Source of the DNA: JAYTUJ01 sp043744615
Lineage (GTDB): Bacteria; Patescibacteriota; Minisyncoccia; Phycocordibacterales; CAIRYW01
DNA: 33,064 nt
Direction of reading: 5' to 3'
Assembly (NCBI GenBank): GCA_043744615.1
Contig: JAYTUJ010000014.1
Location: 1 to 33,064 of the forward strand
In this document: in pieces, positions 15,083-24,200 of the stretch
Layout of the letters: each line of letters begins with the position of its first letter
Numbering within the stretch: the first letter of the stretch is position 1
Made by a program: the position numbers and the translations under genes
The notes under the pieces: generated by a model
Told to the model about the DNA's origin: nothing
Database searches by the model: none
The model's input: only the letters and a program-made list of their open reading frames with translations

Positions 15083-16594
15083 ATGACTACTACTAAAAAA
15101 TACACACAAGAAGACCTTAATAAAATCCTCTGGGATTCGGCAAACTCTTCTCGTAGTCAACTAAATGCTGCGGATTACATGAACTATGTACTTCCGATGC
15201 TTTTTTTGAAATATCTGAGTGATAAATCAAAAATAGCACACGATCAATATAAAAAAAGGTTTGCAGGTGATGAAAAGCGTATCGAAGAAAAAATGAAGCT
15301 CGACCGCTTCTGCCTTCCTCCAAAATCATCGTTTGATTATATCTACTCGATTATCGAGCAAGACAACCTTGGTGAAGAAATAAACAAAGCGCTTCATCGC
15401 ATTGAGGACCAAAACAAAGAAAAGCTCGCTGGTGTATTTTCAGTAGACTTCAATTCTGATTCACTTGGAAAAATAATGGAAAAAAATAAGATGCTTCGTA
15501 ATCTTGTACAAGACTTTGCAAAGATTGATCTCACTGATGTAAAAGATGATGTCATCGGTAACTCGTACATGTATCTGATTGAAAAGTTCGGGGCAGATGC
15601 TGGAAAAAAAGCTGGGGAATTTTTCACCATGAGAAGTGTTGCTCATCTTGTAGCAAAACTTGCACAACCAAAAGCAGGTGCTCGTATTTGTGATCCTTGT
15701 TGTGGATCAGGAGGCTTGCTTCTTTTGGTAGGTGAAGAAGTAGAAAAACTTGGTTCAAAAAACTATGCTCTGTATGGTCAGGAATCAACAGGTTCAACCT
15801 TCCAACTCGCTCGTATGAATATGTTTTTACACGGAAAAGATTCAGCACGTCTTGAATGGGGTGACACTCTTAATAATCCACTTCTTGTTGAAAATGATCA
15901 TCTAATGAAGTTCGATACAATCGTTGCTAACCCTCCATTTTCGCTTAAAAAATGGGGTGCTGAACATGCAGATGCAGATAAATACAAACGATTTTGGCGT
16001 GGTGTTCCACCAAAAGATAAAGGAGACTTTGCCTTTATTACTCATATGATAGAAACAGTAAAACCAAAGACGGGACGGGTGGCAGTTATTGTGCCCCACG
16101 GTGTTTTATTTCGTGGAGGAGCTGAAGGAAAGATTCGAGAGCAACTTTTAAAAGAAAATCTTATCGATGCAGTCATCGGACTTCCTGCAGGATTGTTTCA
16201 AACGACTGGTATCCCTGTTGCGATTTTAATACTTGATCGCTCGCGTGAAAAAGGTGCAGAAAATGAAAACAACAAAGATGTTTTTTTCATCGAAGCTTCA
16301 AAAGAATTTAAAGCAGCAAAAGCACAAAGTATTTTGACTGATGAACATATCGACAAGATTTACTCGACCTACAAAACTCGCAAAAGTGTTGCGAAGTTTT
16401 CAAAGAAAGTTACATTTAAAGAAATTGAGGAAAATGATTTTAACCTTAACATTACTCGATATGTTGATACGTTTGTAGAAGAAGCCCCTGTTGATATTAA
16501 AGCGAATCTTAAAGAACTTGCAGAGCTTGAGCCTGAGTTAAAGCGGTTGGAAAAGCAGATGGAAGTTTATTTAAAAGAGTTAGGTATTAAATAA
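15083..16594 (+). CDS. hsdM: Type I restriction-modification methyltransferase HsdM
   Basis: N6-adenine DNA methyltransferase of the type I complex. It has the HsdM N-terminal helical domain (DLNKILWDSANSSRSQLNAADYMNYVLPMLFLKYLSDK), the SAM motif I as CDPCCGSGGLL (residues 203-213) and the catalytic NPPF (283-286), typical of gamma-class N6-adenine methylases. The C-terminal extension ends in helices (ELAELEPELKRLEKQMEVYLKEL) for HsdS contact. The length of 503 aa is normal. It lies between the half HsdS and the DUF2130 gene with gaps of 1 and 4 bp. Confidence 0.97.
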   Translation: MTTTKKYTQEDLNKILWDSANSSRSQLNAADYMNYVLPMLFLKYLSDKSKIAHDQYKKRFAGDEKRIEEKMKLDRFCLPPKSSFDYIYSIIEQDNLGEEINKALHRIEDQNKEKLAGVFSVDFNSDSLGKIMEKNKMLRNLVQDFAKIDLTDVKDDVIGNSYMYLIEKFGADAGKKAGEFFTMRSVAHLVAKLAQPKAGARICDPCCGSGGLLLLVGEEVEKLGSKNYALYGQESTGSTFQLARMNMFLHGKDSARLEWGDTLNNPLLVENDHLMKFDTIVANPPFSLKKWGAEHADADKYKRFWRGVPPKDKGDFAFITHMIETVKPKTGRVAVIVPHGVLFRGGAEGKIREQLLKENLIDAVIGLPAGLFQTTGIPVAILILDRSREKGAENENNKDVFFIEASKEFKAAKAQSILTDEHIDKIYSTYKTRKSVAKFSKKVTFKEIEENDFNLNITRYVDTFVEEAPVDIKANLKELAELEPELKRLEKQMEVYLKELGIK

Positions 16595-16598
16595 ATAT

Positions 16599-17810
16599 AT
16601 GAAAGACGAAACAAAAAATATAATTTGTCCAAAATGCGGAGATTCTATTTCGATAGATGATGTTTTGTCGCACCAGATTGAAAATAAGATTAAGAAAGAA
16701 TATGAAGACAAAGAAAAACTTTTAAGAGAATCATTCGAAAAAGAAAGTGAAAAAAATCTAGAAGCAGAAAAAGTTAGCATTGAAGCAAGAATAAAGGCAC
16801 AGGTTCTAAAAGATACAGAAGCAGATAAAATCGCTTCTGATGAAAAGAATAAACTATTAGAATCGCAACTTGCGGATAAGGACATAAAACTTAAAGAAGC
16901 TCGTCAAAATGAATTAGAGCTCATTAAAGATAAGCAAAAATTCAAAGATGAACAAGAATCTTTTGCATTAGAAAAAGCTCGCCAATTAGCAGAAGAAAGA
17001 AAACAAATCGAAGAAGACGCTTCGAAAAAAGCTACAGACGCAAAACAGTCTGAAATAGATCAGCTCAACAAAAAACTTTCTGATGCAACTAAAGTAAAAG
17101 ATGAACTTGCTCGAAAATTAGAGCAAGGCTCGCAACAAACTCAGGGTGAAGTACAAGAATTAATTCTTGAACAACTTCTTAAAGATGAATTTATTTATGA
17201 CGATATCTTACCAGTTGGAAAAGGAGTAAATGGGGCTGATGTTATACAGACAGTAAAAACAATGAATGGGGTTGTTTGTGGAACTATAATCTGGGAATCA
17301 AAGAAGACTAAAACATGGACTGAAGGATGGATACAAAAGTTGAAAGAGGATCAAAGAATAATAAAAGCAGACCTAGCTGTTATTGTTACCTCTACTATGC
17401 CACAAGGTACAAGTGGAATTATTCATAAAGATGGAGTGTGGGTCTGTGATATAAAACTTGCAGTATCAATTGCAGAGCTTCTTAGAAATACACTTCAAAC
17501 AGTAGCAAAAGAAAAAACACTCTCTGTAGGAAAAGATGAAAAGATGGAGATGTTGTATACATATCTCACGGGCACAGAATTTAAACAAAGAATAGAAACA
17601 ATTGTGGAGGCATTTTCTGGTATGAAAAGTGATCTCGACAAAGAAAAAATATATTTTGAAAAGATTTGGACTCAACGAGAAAAACAAATTCAAAAAGTTA
17701 TAAAAAATACCGTTGGTATGTATGGTGATTTAAGTGGAGTTGTTCAGCTTCAAAAAATTGAGTCGTTGGAATTACCAGAGCCAAAAGAAGAGAATAATGA
17801 AACTAAATAA
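16599..17810 (+). CDS. DUF2130 protein: zinc-ribbon-like start, coiled coil, PD-(D/E)XK-like domain
   Basis: The N-terminal CPKCG (residues 10-14) could be half of a zinc site. A long charged coiled coil follows (about 25-185). The C-terminal DUF2130 domain (about 187-390) runs EVQELILEQLLKDEF, GADVIQTV, IIWESKKTKTW and LAVIVTSTMPQG. D214 and E233-S-K235 are spaced as in PD-(D/E)XK nucleases, and this family has been placed near that fold; no activity is known to me. DUF2130 genes often sit in restriction loci. It lies between hsdM (4 bp) and a WYL-like gene (2 bp), so it is part of the same transcript. Confidence 0.8.
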   Translation: MKDETKNIICPKCGDSISIDDVLSHQIENKIKKEYEDKEKLLRESFEKESEKNLEAEKVSIEARIKAQVLKDTEADKIASDEKNKLLESQLADKDIKLKEARQNELELIKDKQKFKDEQESFALEKARQLAEERKQIEEDASKKATDAKQSEIDQLNKKLSDATKVKDELARKLEQGSQQTQGEVQELILEQLLKDEFIYDDILPVGKGVNGADVIQTVKTMNGVVCGTIIWESKKTKTWTEGWIQKLKEDQRIIKADLAVIVTSTMPQGTSGIIHKDGVWVCDIKLAVSIAELLRNTLQTVAKEKTLSVGKDEKMEMLYTYLTGTEFKQRIETIVEAFSGMKSDLDKEKIYFEKIWTQREKQIQKVIKNTVGMYGDLSGVVQLQKIESLELPEPKEENNETK

Positions 17811-17812
17811 AT

Positions 17813-18085
17813 ATGAACACACAAGATAACATCAATAAAATAACAGAAGGAGCACGAGCACGAAAAGTTCTCTCCATTGAATATCTTGAGATGGACAACT
17901 CAAATGAAGGACCAAGATTGGTAGAGCCTTATAGTATGAGAGATGTTGGGACAGATAAAGAAGCTTTTTTTGGATTTGATATTGCAAAAGCAGGTATTCG
18001 AAGATTCAAGGTCGACAAGATTCTGAATGTGGAAATTACTAATCAAATATTTACTCCCCGCAATGGGTGGGCTATTGAATTTTAA
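17813..18085 (+). CDS. Stand-alone WYL-like domain protein, 90 aa
   Basis: The pattern fits a single WYL domain: KVLSIEYLE, then RLVEPYSM, FFGFDI, the basic RRFKVDKI and a terminal IFTPRNGW. WYL domains bind ligands such as nucleic acid and usually follow a DNA-binding HTH in regulators of phage defence systems. No HTH is present here; the whole protein is one domain. It may sense a signal for the DUF2130 or NYN neighbours, to which it is joined by gaps of 2 and 5 bp. The assignment is by eye and moderate. Confidence 0.6.
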   Translation: MNTQDNINKITEGARARKVLSIEYLEMDNSNEGPRLVEPYSMRDVGTDKEAFFGFDIAKAGIRRFKVDKILNVEITNQIFTPRNGWAIEF

Positions 18086-18090
18086 ATTAT

Positions 18091-18972
18091 ATGGAAGAAC
18101 CAAGACAACCATTTTCATTTCATCTAAACCAAAAGCCAACTTTAGTGATTATTGACTGGTCAAATATTCGGAATAAACAAAAAGAGATTGATTTACAGAT
18201 ATTTTTTGATTATTTGAAAAGTTACCGAGAGATATATCAAATACGATTCTATTGTGGACTTATTCAAGATAAACCGTGGTCACGAAAAATACTAGATAAT
18301 GCAATATCTATTGGATATGAAGTTGTCCAAAAAAAATCAAAATTGCAACCTATTGATATACGGGAAGCAGATCACTTTCAATCGATACTTCACAGTTTGG
18401 ATGTTTTGTTTAACGACATACAATCTACGAACTCAAATATCTCAAATACTTTGTACGACCATAAAGATTTAATTGACAGTACTCAGTTTGATTTGTTCAA
18501 TGACGTTGACGGTAAGTTGAGATCTATAGATCAAAATCTTTTCTTGTTTAAGCAAGAATCAAAAAAGCCTATTTTAAAAGTGAAATGTGATTTTGATGCA
18601 GAAATAGCTAGAGACATTATTTTAGAAATAAATAAGTACGAGAATTTAATTTTGTTTTCTGGAGACGGAGATTTTGCTTCAACTGTAAGTTGTTTGGTTA
18701 AAGAGAAAAACAAAAAAGTATTCGTTATATTTAATCGAGGAAGCCTAGGGTTAACTGATTATTCCGAGAATGGACTTATTGAGCAAATAGAAAAAATAAA
18801 TAAAAAAGGTAAGAAATATTATGATCCTATATCAGCAAACAAAGAACAATTCGTATTTATTGATTTTTCTAAGATAGAGAAGGCTATAAAACAGCAAACC
18901 CCCGAAGATTTCTCTTCAGGGGCGCCCGATATGAAGAATATAGCAAAATCAGAAGATAAAGTCAATAGGTAG
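18091..18972 (+). CDS. NYN (PIN-like) domain putative ribonuclease
   Basis: NYN proteins are metal-dependent RNases of the PIN superfamily (LabA/DUF88 type). Acidic motifs are in the right order: LVIIDWSNIRN with D22 and N25, CDFDAEIARDII with D167/D169, and LILFSGDGDFASTV with D192 and D194. Between the first and second motifs lies an insertion of about 70 residues (roughly 90-160) not typical of the family, and a charged tail follows the domain. It sits in the restriction island directly after the WYL-like gene. An RNase there could act as an abortive-type effector, but that is inference. An inverted repeat follows its stop. Confidence 0.78.
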   Translation: MEEPRQPFSFHLNQKPTLVIIDWSNIRNKQKEIDLQIFFDYLKSYREIYQIRFYCGLIQDKPWSRKILDNAISIGYEVVQKKSKLQPIDIREADHFQSILHSLDVLFNDIQSTNSNISNTLYDHKDLIDSTQFDLFNDVDGKLRSIDQNLFLFKQESKKPILKVKCDFDAEIARDIILEINKYENLILFSGDGDFASTVSCLVKEKNKKVFVIFNRGSLGLTDYSENGLIEQIEKINKKGKKYYDPISANKEQFVFIDFSKIEKAIKQQTPEDFSSGAPDMKNIAKSEDKVNR

Positions 18973-18984
18973 TTTTATAAAATT

Positions 18985-19000
18985 ACGACTGAACAGTCGT
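18985..19000 (+). repeat. 7-bp inverted repeat after the NYN gene
   Basis: ACGACTG (18985-18991) and CAGTCGT (18994-19000) with AA between them. No T-tract follows, so a palindromic operator for the next gene is more likely than a terminator. Confidence 0.55.
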
Positions 19001-19031
19001 TAAACTAATTATTAATTAATAAAAAATTGTT

Positions 19032-19250
19032 ATGCAAAGTTACGCAAATCTTGGAGGTGATTCTAATATATCACGATATGAAATCGGTTTAGATTTTATA
19101 CGAGTAGAATTTAAAGATTTTAGTGTTTACAAATATACTAATAATAGTGCAGGAGAAAACCATGTGACTGAAATGAAAAGGTTAGCAGTCTGTGGACAAG
19201 GGTTAAATTCTTATATTATGTTGAATTGTAGATATGGCTACGAAAGATAG
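19032..19250 (+). CDS. Small KTSC-like protein, 72 aa
   Basis: A short protein with the pattern YANLGGDSNISRYEIG, then a beta strand pair DFIRVEFKDFSVYKYT, and an ending MKRLAVCGQGLNSYI. This resembles a widespread family of small stand-alone proteins related to KTSC domains (a beta-hairpin rich fold linked with nucleic-acid enzymes). Function unknown. The gap of 59 bp before it holds a palindrome, so it may begin a second transcript in the island. No Shine-Dalgarno sequence before the ATG. Confidence 0.65.
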   Translation: MQSYANLGGDSNISRYEIGLDFIRVEFKDFSVYKYTNNSAGENHVTEMKRLAVCGQGLNSYIMLNCRYGYER

Positions 19251-19302
19251 TTAGAATCAGTTAGGAGTATCTAAAACTTAGATATTCTAATACTGTTTCT
19301 AA
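19251..19302 (+). repeat. Long imperfect inverted repeat upstream of hsdS
   Basis: The arms 19251-19274 and 19278-19302 pair along nearly their whole length around a 3-nt AAC loop. They include TTAGAA/TTCTAA at the base and TATCTAA/TTAGATA at the tip, with a few bulges. It fills most of the gap between the KTSC-like gene and hsdS. A-rich, not T-rich, sequence follows, so it is not a normal terminator for the + strand. Confidence 0.7.
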
Positions 19303-19313
19303 AACAAAAAGAT

Positions 19314-20426
19314 ATGAAAAATAACCAACCACAAAAAAATATTCCATCCGAATGGCAACAAGTAAAACTTGGTGATTGTTTGGTAATTAAACATGGTAAA
19401 TCTCAAAAAGAGATTGAGGTAATCGATGGTAAATACCCAATTCTTGCAACTGGAGGAGTTATTGGTAGGACAAATACAGCACTATATTCAAAACCGTCTG
19501 TTTTGATCGGTAGAAAGGGTACAATCGACAAGCCTAGATACATGGATACTCCTTTTTGGACGATAGATACTTTATTTTATAGTCAAATAAAAGAGAATTC
19601 TGTACCTAAATATTTATTTTACAAATTTAATACCATTAAATGGTATGACTATAATGAAGCTTCTGGTGTTCCAAGTCTTTCAGCCACCACTATTTCCTTG
19701 ATAAAGTTTAATCTACCACCTCTCATAGAACAAAACCATATTGTCTCAGTCCTCGAAACTTGGGACGAATCAATCAAAAAACTTATTCAAAAAATTGAGG
19801 CAAAAAAACAAATAAAAAAAGGTTTAATGGAAGATTTATTAACTGGTAAAAAAAGATTAAAAGGGTTTGGTGATAAGTGGGAAACAAAAAAGTTAGGCGA
19901 AATATCTACTATTAAAAAAGGAGAGAGTATTACAAAAAAAGATATTACTGATGGAAACGTGCCTGTGATTGCTGGGGGTCAACAACCAGCTTATTTTCAT
20001 AATCAAAGTAATCGAATTGGTAAAACGATAACAGTTAGTGCTTCTGGAGCGTATGCTGGATACGTTGATTTTTATAATCAACCAATTTTTGTATCTGACT
20101 GCACAGGGATTCAGGAGTCAGAGGTGAACATAGATTTCTTGTATTTTTATATGAAATTAAAACAACAATATATCTACTCACTTCAATCTGGTGGGGCTCA
20201 GCCACATGTTCAACCTAAGGATTTACAAAACATAAAAGTTTTATTTCCAGAATCAAAAAAGGAACAAACTGTCATCGCTCAAATTCTTACCATTACACAT
20301 AAAGAAATCACCACACTCCAAAAGAAACTTTCCGTCCTTAAAGAACAAAAAAAGTATCTCCTCAACAATCTCATTACTGGCACAATTCGTACACCAGAAA
20401 AATTATCAACCAAGCTAACAAAATAA
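19314..20426 (+). CDS. hsdS: Type I restriction specificity subunit HsdS (two TRDs)
   Basis: Recognises the bipartite DNA target for the HsdM/HsdR complex. TRD1 spans about residues 10-145 (EWQQVKLGDCLVIKHGKSQ to IKFNLPPLIEQNHIV). The central conserved helix (145-183) ends in KKGLMEDLLTGKKRLKGF. TRD2 spans about 184-325 (WETKKLGEISTIKKGESI to VLFPESKKEQTVIAQIL). A C-terminal helix repeats the same pattern (KKYLLNNLITGTIR). The length of 370 aa is normal. It is separated from hsdM by four other genes, an unusual order. The KilA-N gene starts 2 bp after it. Confidence 0.93.
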   Translation: MKNNQPQKNIPSEWQQVKLGDCLVIKHGKSQKEIEVIDGKYPILATGGVIGRTNTALYSKPSVLIGRKGTIDKPRYMDTPFWTIDTLFYSQIKENSVPKYLFYKFNTIKWYDYNEASGVPSLSATTISLIKFNLPPLIEQNHIVSVLETWDESIKKLIQKIEAKKQIKKGLMEDLLTGKKRLKGFGDKWETKKLGEISTIKKGESITKKDITDGNVPVIAGGQQPAYFHNQSNRIGKTITVSASGAYAGYVDFYNQPIFVSDCTGIQESEVNIDFLYFYMKLKQQYIYSLQSGGAQPHVQPKDLQNIKVLFPESKKEQTVIAQILTITHKEITTLQKKLSVLKEQKKYLLNNLITGTIRTPEKLSTKLTK

Positions 20427-20428
20427 GT

Positions 20429-21262
20429 ATGAAAAAACAAAAGATCAACATAAATAATAAAATTATAAATGTGAATATTTCTGATAAAGAAAATGACTAT
20501 ATTTCTCTAACTGATATAGCAAAATTCAAAGATTCTGAACACACGGGTATTGTTATAGCTAACTGGCTTTCTACTAAATACACTACTCATTTTATGGGGG
20601 CTTGGGAGTACTTACATAATCCAGATTTTAATGTTATTGAATTCAATAACATTAAAAACGAGGCTGGTAGCAATGGGTTTATCTTGTCTTCTTCTGCTTG
20701 GGTCAAGAAAACTGGAGCCATAGGTATACGCTCATCTGTTGGACGCTATGGCGGTGGTACTTTTGCCCACAAAGACATTGCATTTGAATTTGCTACGTGG
20801 ATTAGTCCAGAGTTTAAACTGTATTTAATTAAAGAATTTCAACGTCTGAAAGTTGAAGAAAATGAAAGACTTACTCTTGGTTGGGATGCAAAAAGACATC
20901 TTACAAAAATCAACTATAAGATACACACAGATGCTATCAAAGAAAATATTGTAGTGCCAAATAGACTATCAAAAAGTAGTGCGGTAGGGGTATATGCAAG
21001 TGAAGCAGACGTTTTAAACGTTGCACTTTTTGGAATGACGGCACAAGACTGGAAAAGTAGAAATAAAAACAAAGAGGGGAATATGCGAGATTACTCTGAT
21101 GTCTATCAGCTTATTTGTTTGGCTAATCTTGAAACTCTAAATTCTGAATTCATCAAAATGCAAATGAGTCAAAAAGATAGACTAGTAAAACTAAATGAAA
21201 TAGCTATCTCTCAAATGAAATCACTTCAGGCGAATAATAGCGTTAAGAAATTATTAAAATAA
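20429..21262 (+). CDS. KilA-N domain protein
   Basis: The N-terminal KilA-N DNA-binding domain covers about residues 10-141, with YISLTDIAKF (24-33), a central WVKKTGAIGIRS, and the typical end GTFAHKDIAFEFATWISPEFKLYLIKEFQRLK. The C-terminal part (about 150-277) is mixed helical and unassigned. KilA-N proteins are best known from phages and large DNA viruses as antirepressor-like factors, but they also occur inside type I restriction loci. Here the gene is wedged between hsdS and hsdR with 2-bp gaps on both sides, so cotranslation with the complex is likely. Its role in the complex is unknown. Confidence 0.85.
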   Translation: MKKQKININNKIINVNISDKENDYISLTDIAKFKDSEHTGIVIANWLSTKYTTHFMGAWEYLHNPDFNVIEFNNIKNEAGSNGFILSSSAWVKKTGAIGIRSSVGRYGGGTFAHKDIAFEFATWISPEFKLYLIKEFQRLKVEENERLTLGWDAKRHLTKINYKIHTDAIKENIVVPNRLSKSSAVGVYASEADVLNVALFGMTAQDWKSRNKNKEGNMRDYSDVYQLICLANLETLNSEFIKMQMSQKDRLVKLNEIAISQMKSLQANNSVKKLLK

Positions 21263-21264
21263 GT

Positions 21265-24200
21265 ATGTCACTCAATCAATTAAATTTTGACGAAGCAAAA
21301 CAATCACAACTTCCGTTTGTAGAGCTTTTGTTGAACATGGGATACACGTATATTTCTGTTTCTGAAGCCTTACGACAGCGTGGAGGAGACACATCTAATT
21401 TTATTCTGTTAGACATCGCTACCGAGAAATTGATGCAAATAAATGGGTATGAAATTGATGGGACTGAATATAAATTTAGCGAGAAAGATGTACGTGACGC
21501 TATCGATGAACTCGAGCATATTCAGTACGAAGGTTTAATAGACACAGCTCAAAAAATCTATAACACGATTATGCCAACAAGTGGCGGTAAGACGATTAAG
21601 GTAAATCATGGAGGTAAAAAAGCCTCAAAGAACTTTAGGTTTATAGACTTTGAAAATCCTTTAAACAATACTTTTCATGTGACCACTGAGTTTTCTGTAT
21701 CAGGTAAACAAGATATTCGACCTGATATTGTAGTATTTGTAAACGGTATTCCTTTTGTAGTGATTGAGAATAAAAAGTCGAGTGTAGATGTAAAAGAAGC
21801 TATCAACCAGATGAATCGTAATCAAGGATCAGAGTTTTGCCCAAAACTTTTTACTTATACTCAGCTTCTTATTGCTACTAATGGTAAGAATTTACAATAT
21901 GGAACAACTGGAACAGCACATAAGTTTTATGCAGTATGGAAAGAAAAAGGTGCAGACCAAGAAGAGTTGAGCGAAAAGCTTTTAAGTCTTATTCATAAGG
22001 AAATTGATCCTCAAACATACGCAGAAGTTCTTGGAGATCTAAATGGGTATACAGATGGTCATATACAAAAAACTGACAGAATTCCTACCGAGCAAGATTG
22101 TGGAGTTATGTTTTTATTCGAACCAAAAAGACTTTTGGATTTGACCAAAAATTATATTCTTTTTGATGCCGGAGTAAAAAAACTTTCACGATATCAGCAA
22201 TACTTTGCAATTCATAAAATGCTTACGCGTGTCGAAGAAAAAGAGACTACTGAGCAAGGTATTACTCGCCGAAAAGGTGGCCTTGTATGGCATACCCAAG
22301 GGTCAGGCAAGTCACTTACCATGGTGATGTTTGTAAAAGCTCTGATTGAAGATCCTCATATTCAAAACCCTCGTGTGATTATTGTTACTGATCGTCGAGA
22401 TTTGGATAAGCAAATAAAAGACACGTTTAAAAGTTGTAATCTCAAAAAAGAAGTTGTTCAAGCAACGAGCGGTCAGCATCTTATTGATCTTATTAAAGAA
22501 AAAAATCTTTCTGTTATTACTACTCTTGTGCAAAAATTTGAATCAGCTGCAAAAAAAAGTGCAGGGTTTGTTGATACCGATGAAAATATTTTTGTCCTTA
22601 TCGACGAGGCTCACCGAAGTCAAAATGGCATAGCTAACTTTGAAATGGGTCGGCTTATTCCAAATGCTTGTTATATCGGATTTACCGGTACTCCACTTAT
22701 GAAAGACGACAAAGAAAGTAGGAGAAAGATTGGAGGATATATTGATAAGTACACAATTGACGATGCATTGGTTGATAATATTATTCTTCCTCTTATTTAT
22801 GAAGGTCGTTATGTTGATCTTGTTCAAAACAGTGAACAGATTGATAGAATGGTAAAAAGAATCACTGAGAATTTAAACGATAAAGAAAAGAAAGAATTAC
22901 AAAAATTTGTCGGATCTAAGCTTATCAAAAGTAATCCAAATCGAATTGTTGAAATTGCTTTCGATATTGAAAAACATTTTATTGCAAACTTCCAAGGTAC
23001 TGGACTCAAGGCTCAAATCGTTGCCCCGTCAAAATATTCAGCCGTCTTATTTCAGAAAACATTTGAAGCGAGTGCGAAGATTCGTACGGCAGTTGTTATT
23101 TCTGACGAACACGAAGATGGTAATGAAGAAGATCTACACAAAAAAGAAGTGGTTGGATATCTTGACGGTGTTCGCAAAAATCATAGCAGTGTTGATAAAT
23201 ATGAAAAAGATGTTGTTGAGAGTTTTAAATATAAAGATGACGGCATCGAGATAATTATTGTTGTCGACAAGCTTCTTACCGGCTTTGATGCTCCTCGAAA
23301 CACTGTTTTATACCTTGCAAAGGATCTTCGTGATCATAATCTTCTACAAGCAATTGCTCGTGTTAATCGTTTATTTGAAAACAAAAAAGAAAAACCAAAG
23401 ACAGCGGGTTACATTATGGATTATTCTGAGAATGCCAAAAATATTGATACAGCGATGAAGCTTTTCGGTAATTATGATGAGAATGATATTAAAGGAACAC
23501 TTATTGATGTTGGCGAAAAGATTCAAGAACTCGAACAAAGTTATTCATTAGTTCATGACATCTTTAAAGAAATAAAAAACTCGTCTGACGATGAAGTGTA
23601 TTTGAAATTTCTTGCTGATCAACCGAAACGAGAGACGTTCTATAAAACACTCAATGCATTTATAAAGAACTTGAGTGAATGTTTTGTCTTACAAGATTTT
23701 GTACATCAATTCAAACATCTGGAAATGTATAAGCGTGACCTTAAAAAGTTCGTTGAGCTTCGTAAGTCAGCCAGTTTAATTTATAAGGAAAGAGTTGATT
23801 TATCTGAATTTAAACAGTCTTTAATTCAAATACTTGATAAGTATGTAGATGTTCGTGGTGTTGAACTACTCACTAAGCAAGTAAACATCACCGACCGAAA
23901 GCTTTTTGAGGAAGCAATTGAAACACTTGGCTCTGATAAATCAAAAGCAGAAGCTATTGCTGCGCAAACAGATAGAACTATTACAGAAAAGATGGATACT
24001 GACCCTGAATTTTACGATAAATTTTCTAAAAAGATTTTTGAAATTCTCCAAAAAATGCGACTAGGTAAACTTGCTGATGTTGAAGCATTAAAACAAATGA
24101 AGTTGATCCAAGATGATGTAGTAAATAAAAAAGACGATGAACTTCCAGAAAAGATAGTTGAACATAAAGGATCTGATATTTTTTATCGTAATCTAAAGAC

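Noticed and set aside
14494..20426. HsdS phase variation by inversion between the two specificity genes
   Set aside because: Both are in the same orientation, their TRDs are unrelated, no recombinase gene is present and no matching inverted repeats flank them.
22907..23458. + strand frames in a second register inside hsdR
   Set aside because: HsdR is continuous with intact helicase motifs; these are out-of-frame shadows and give no sign of a frameshift.
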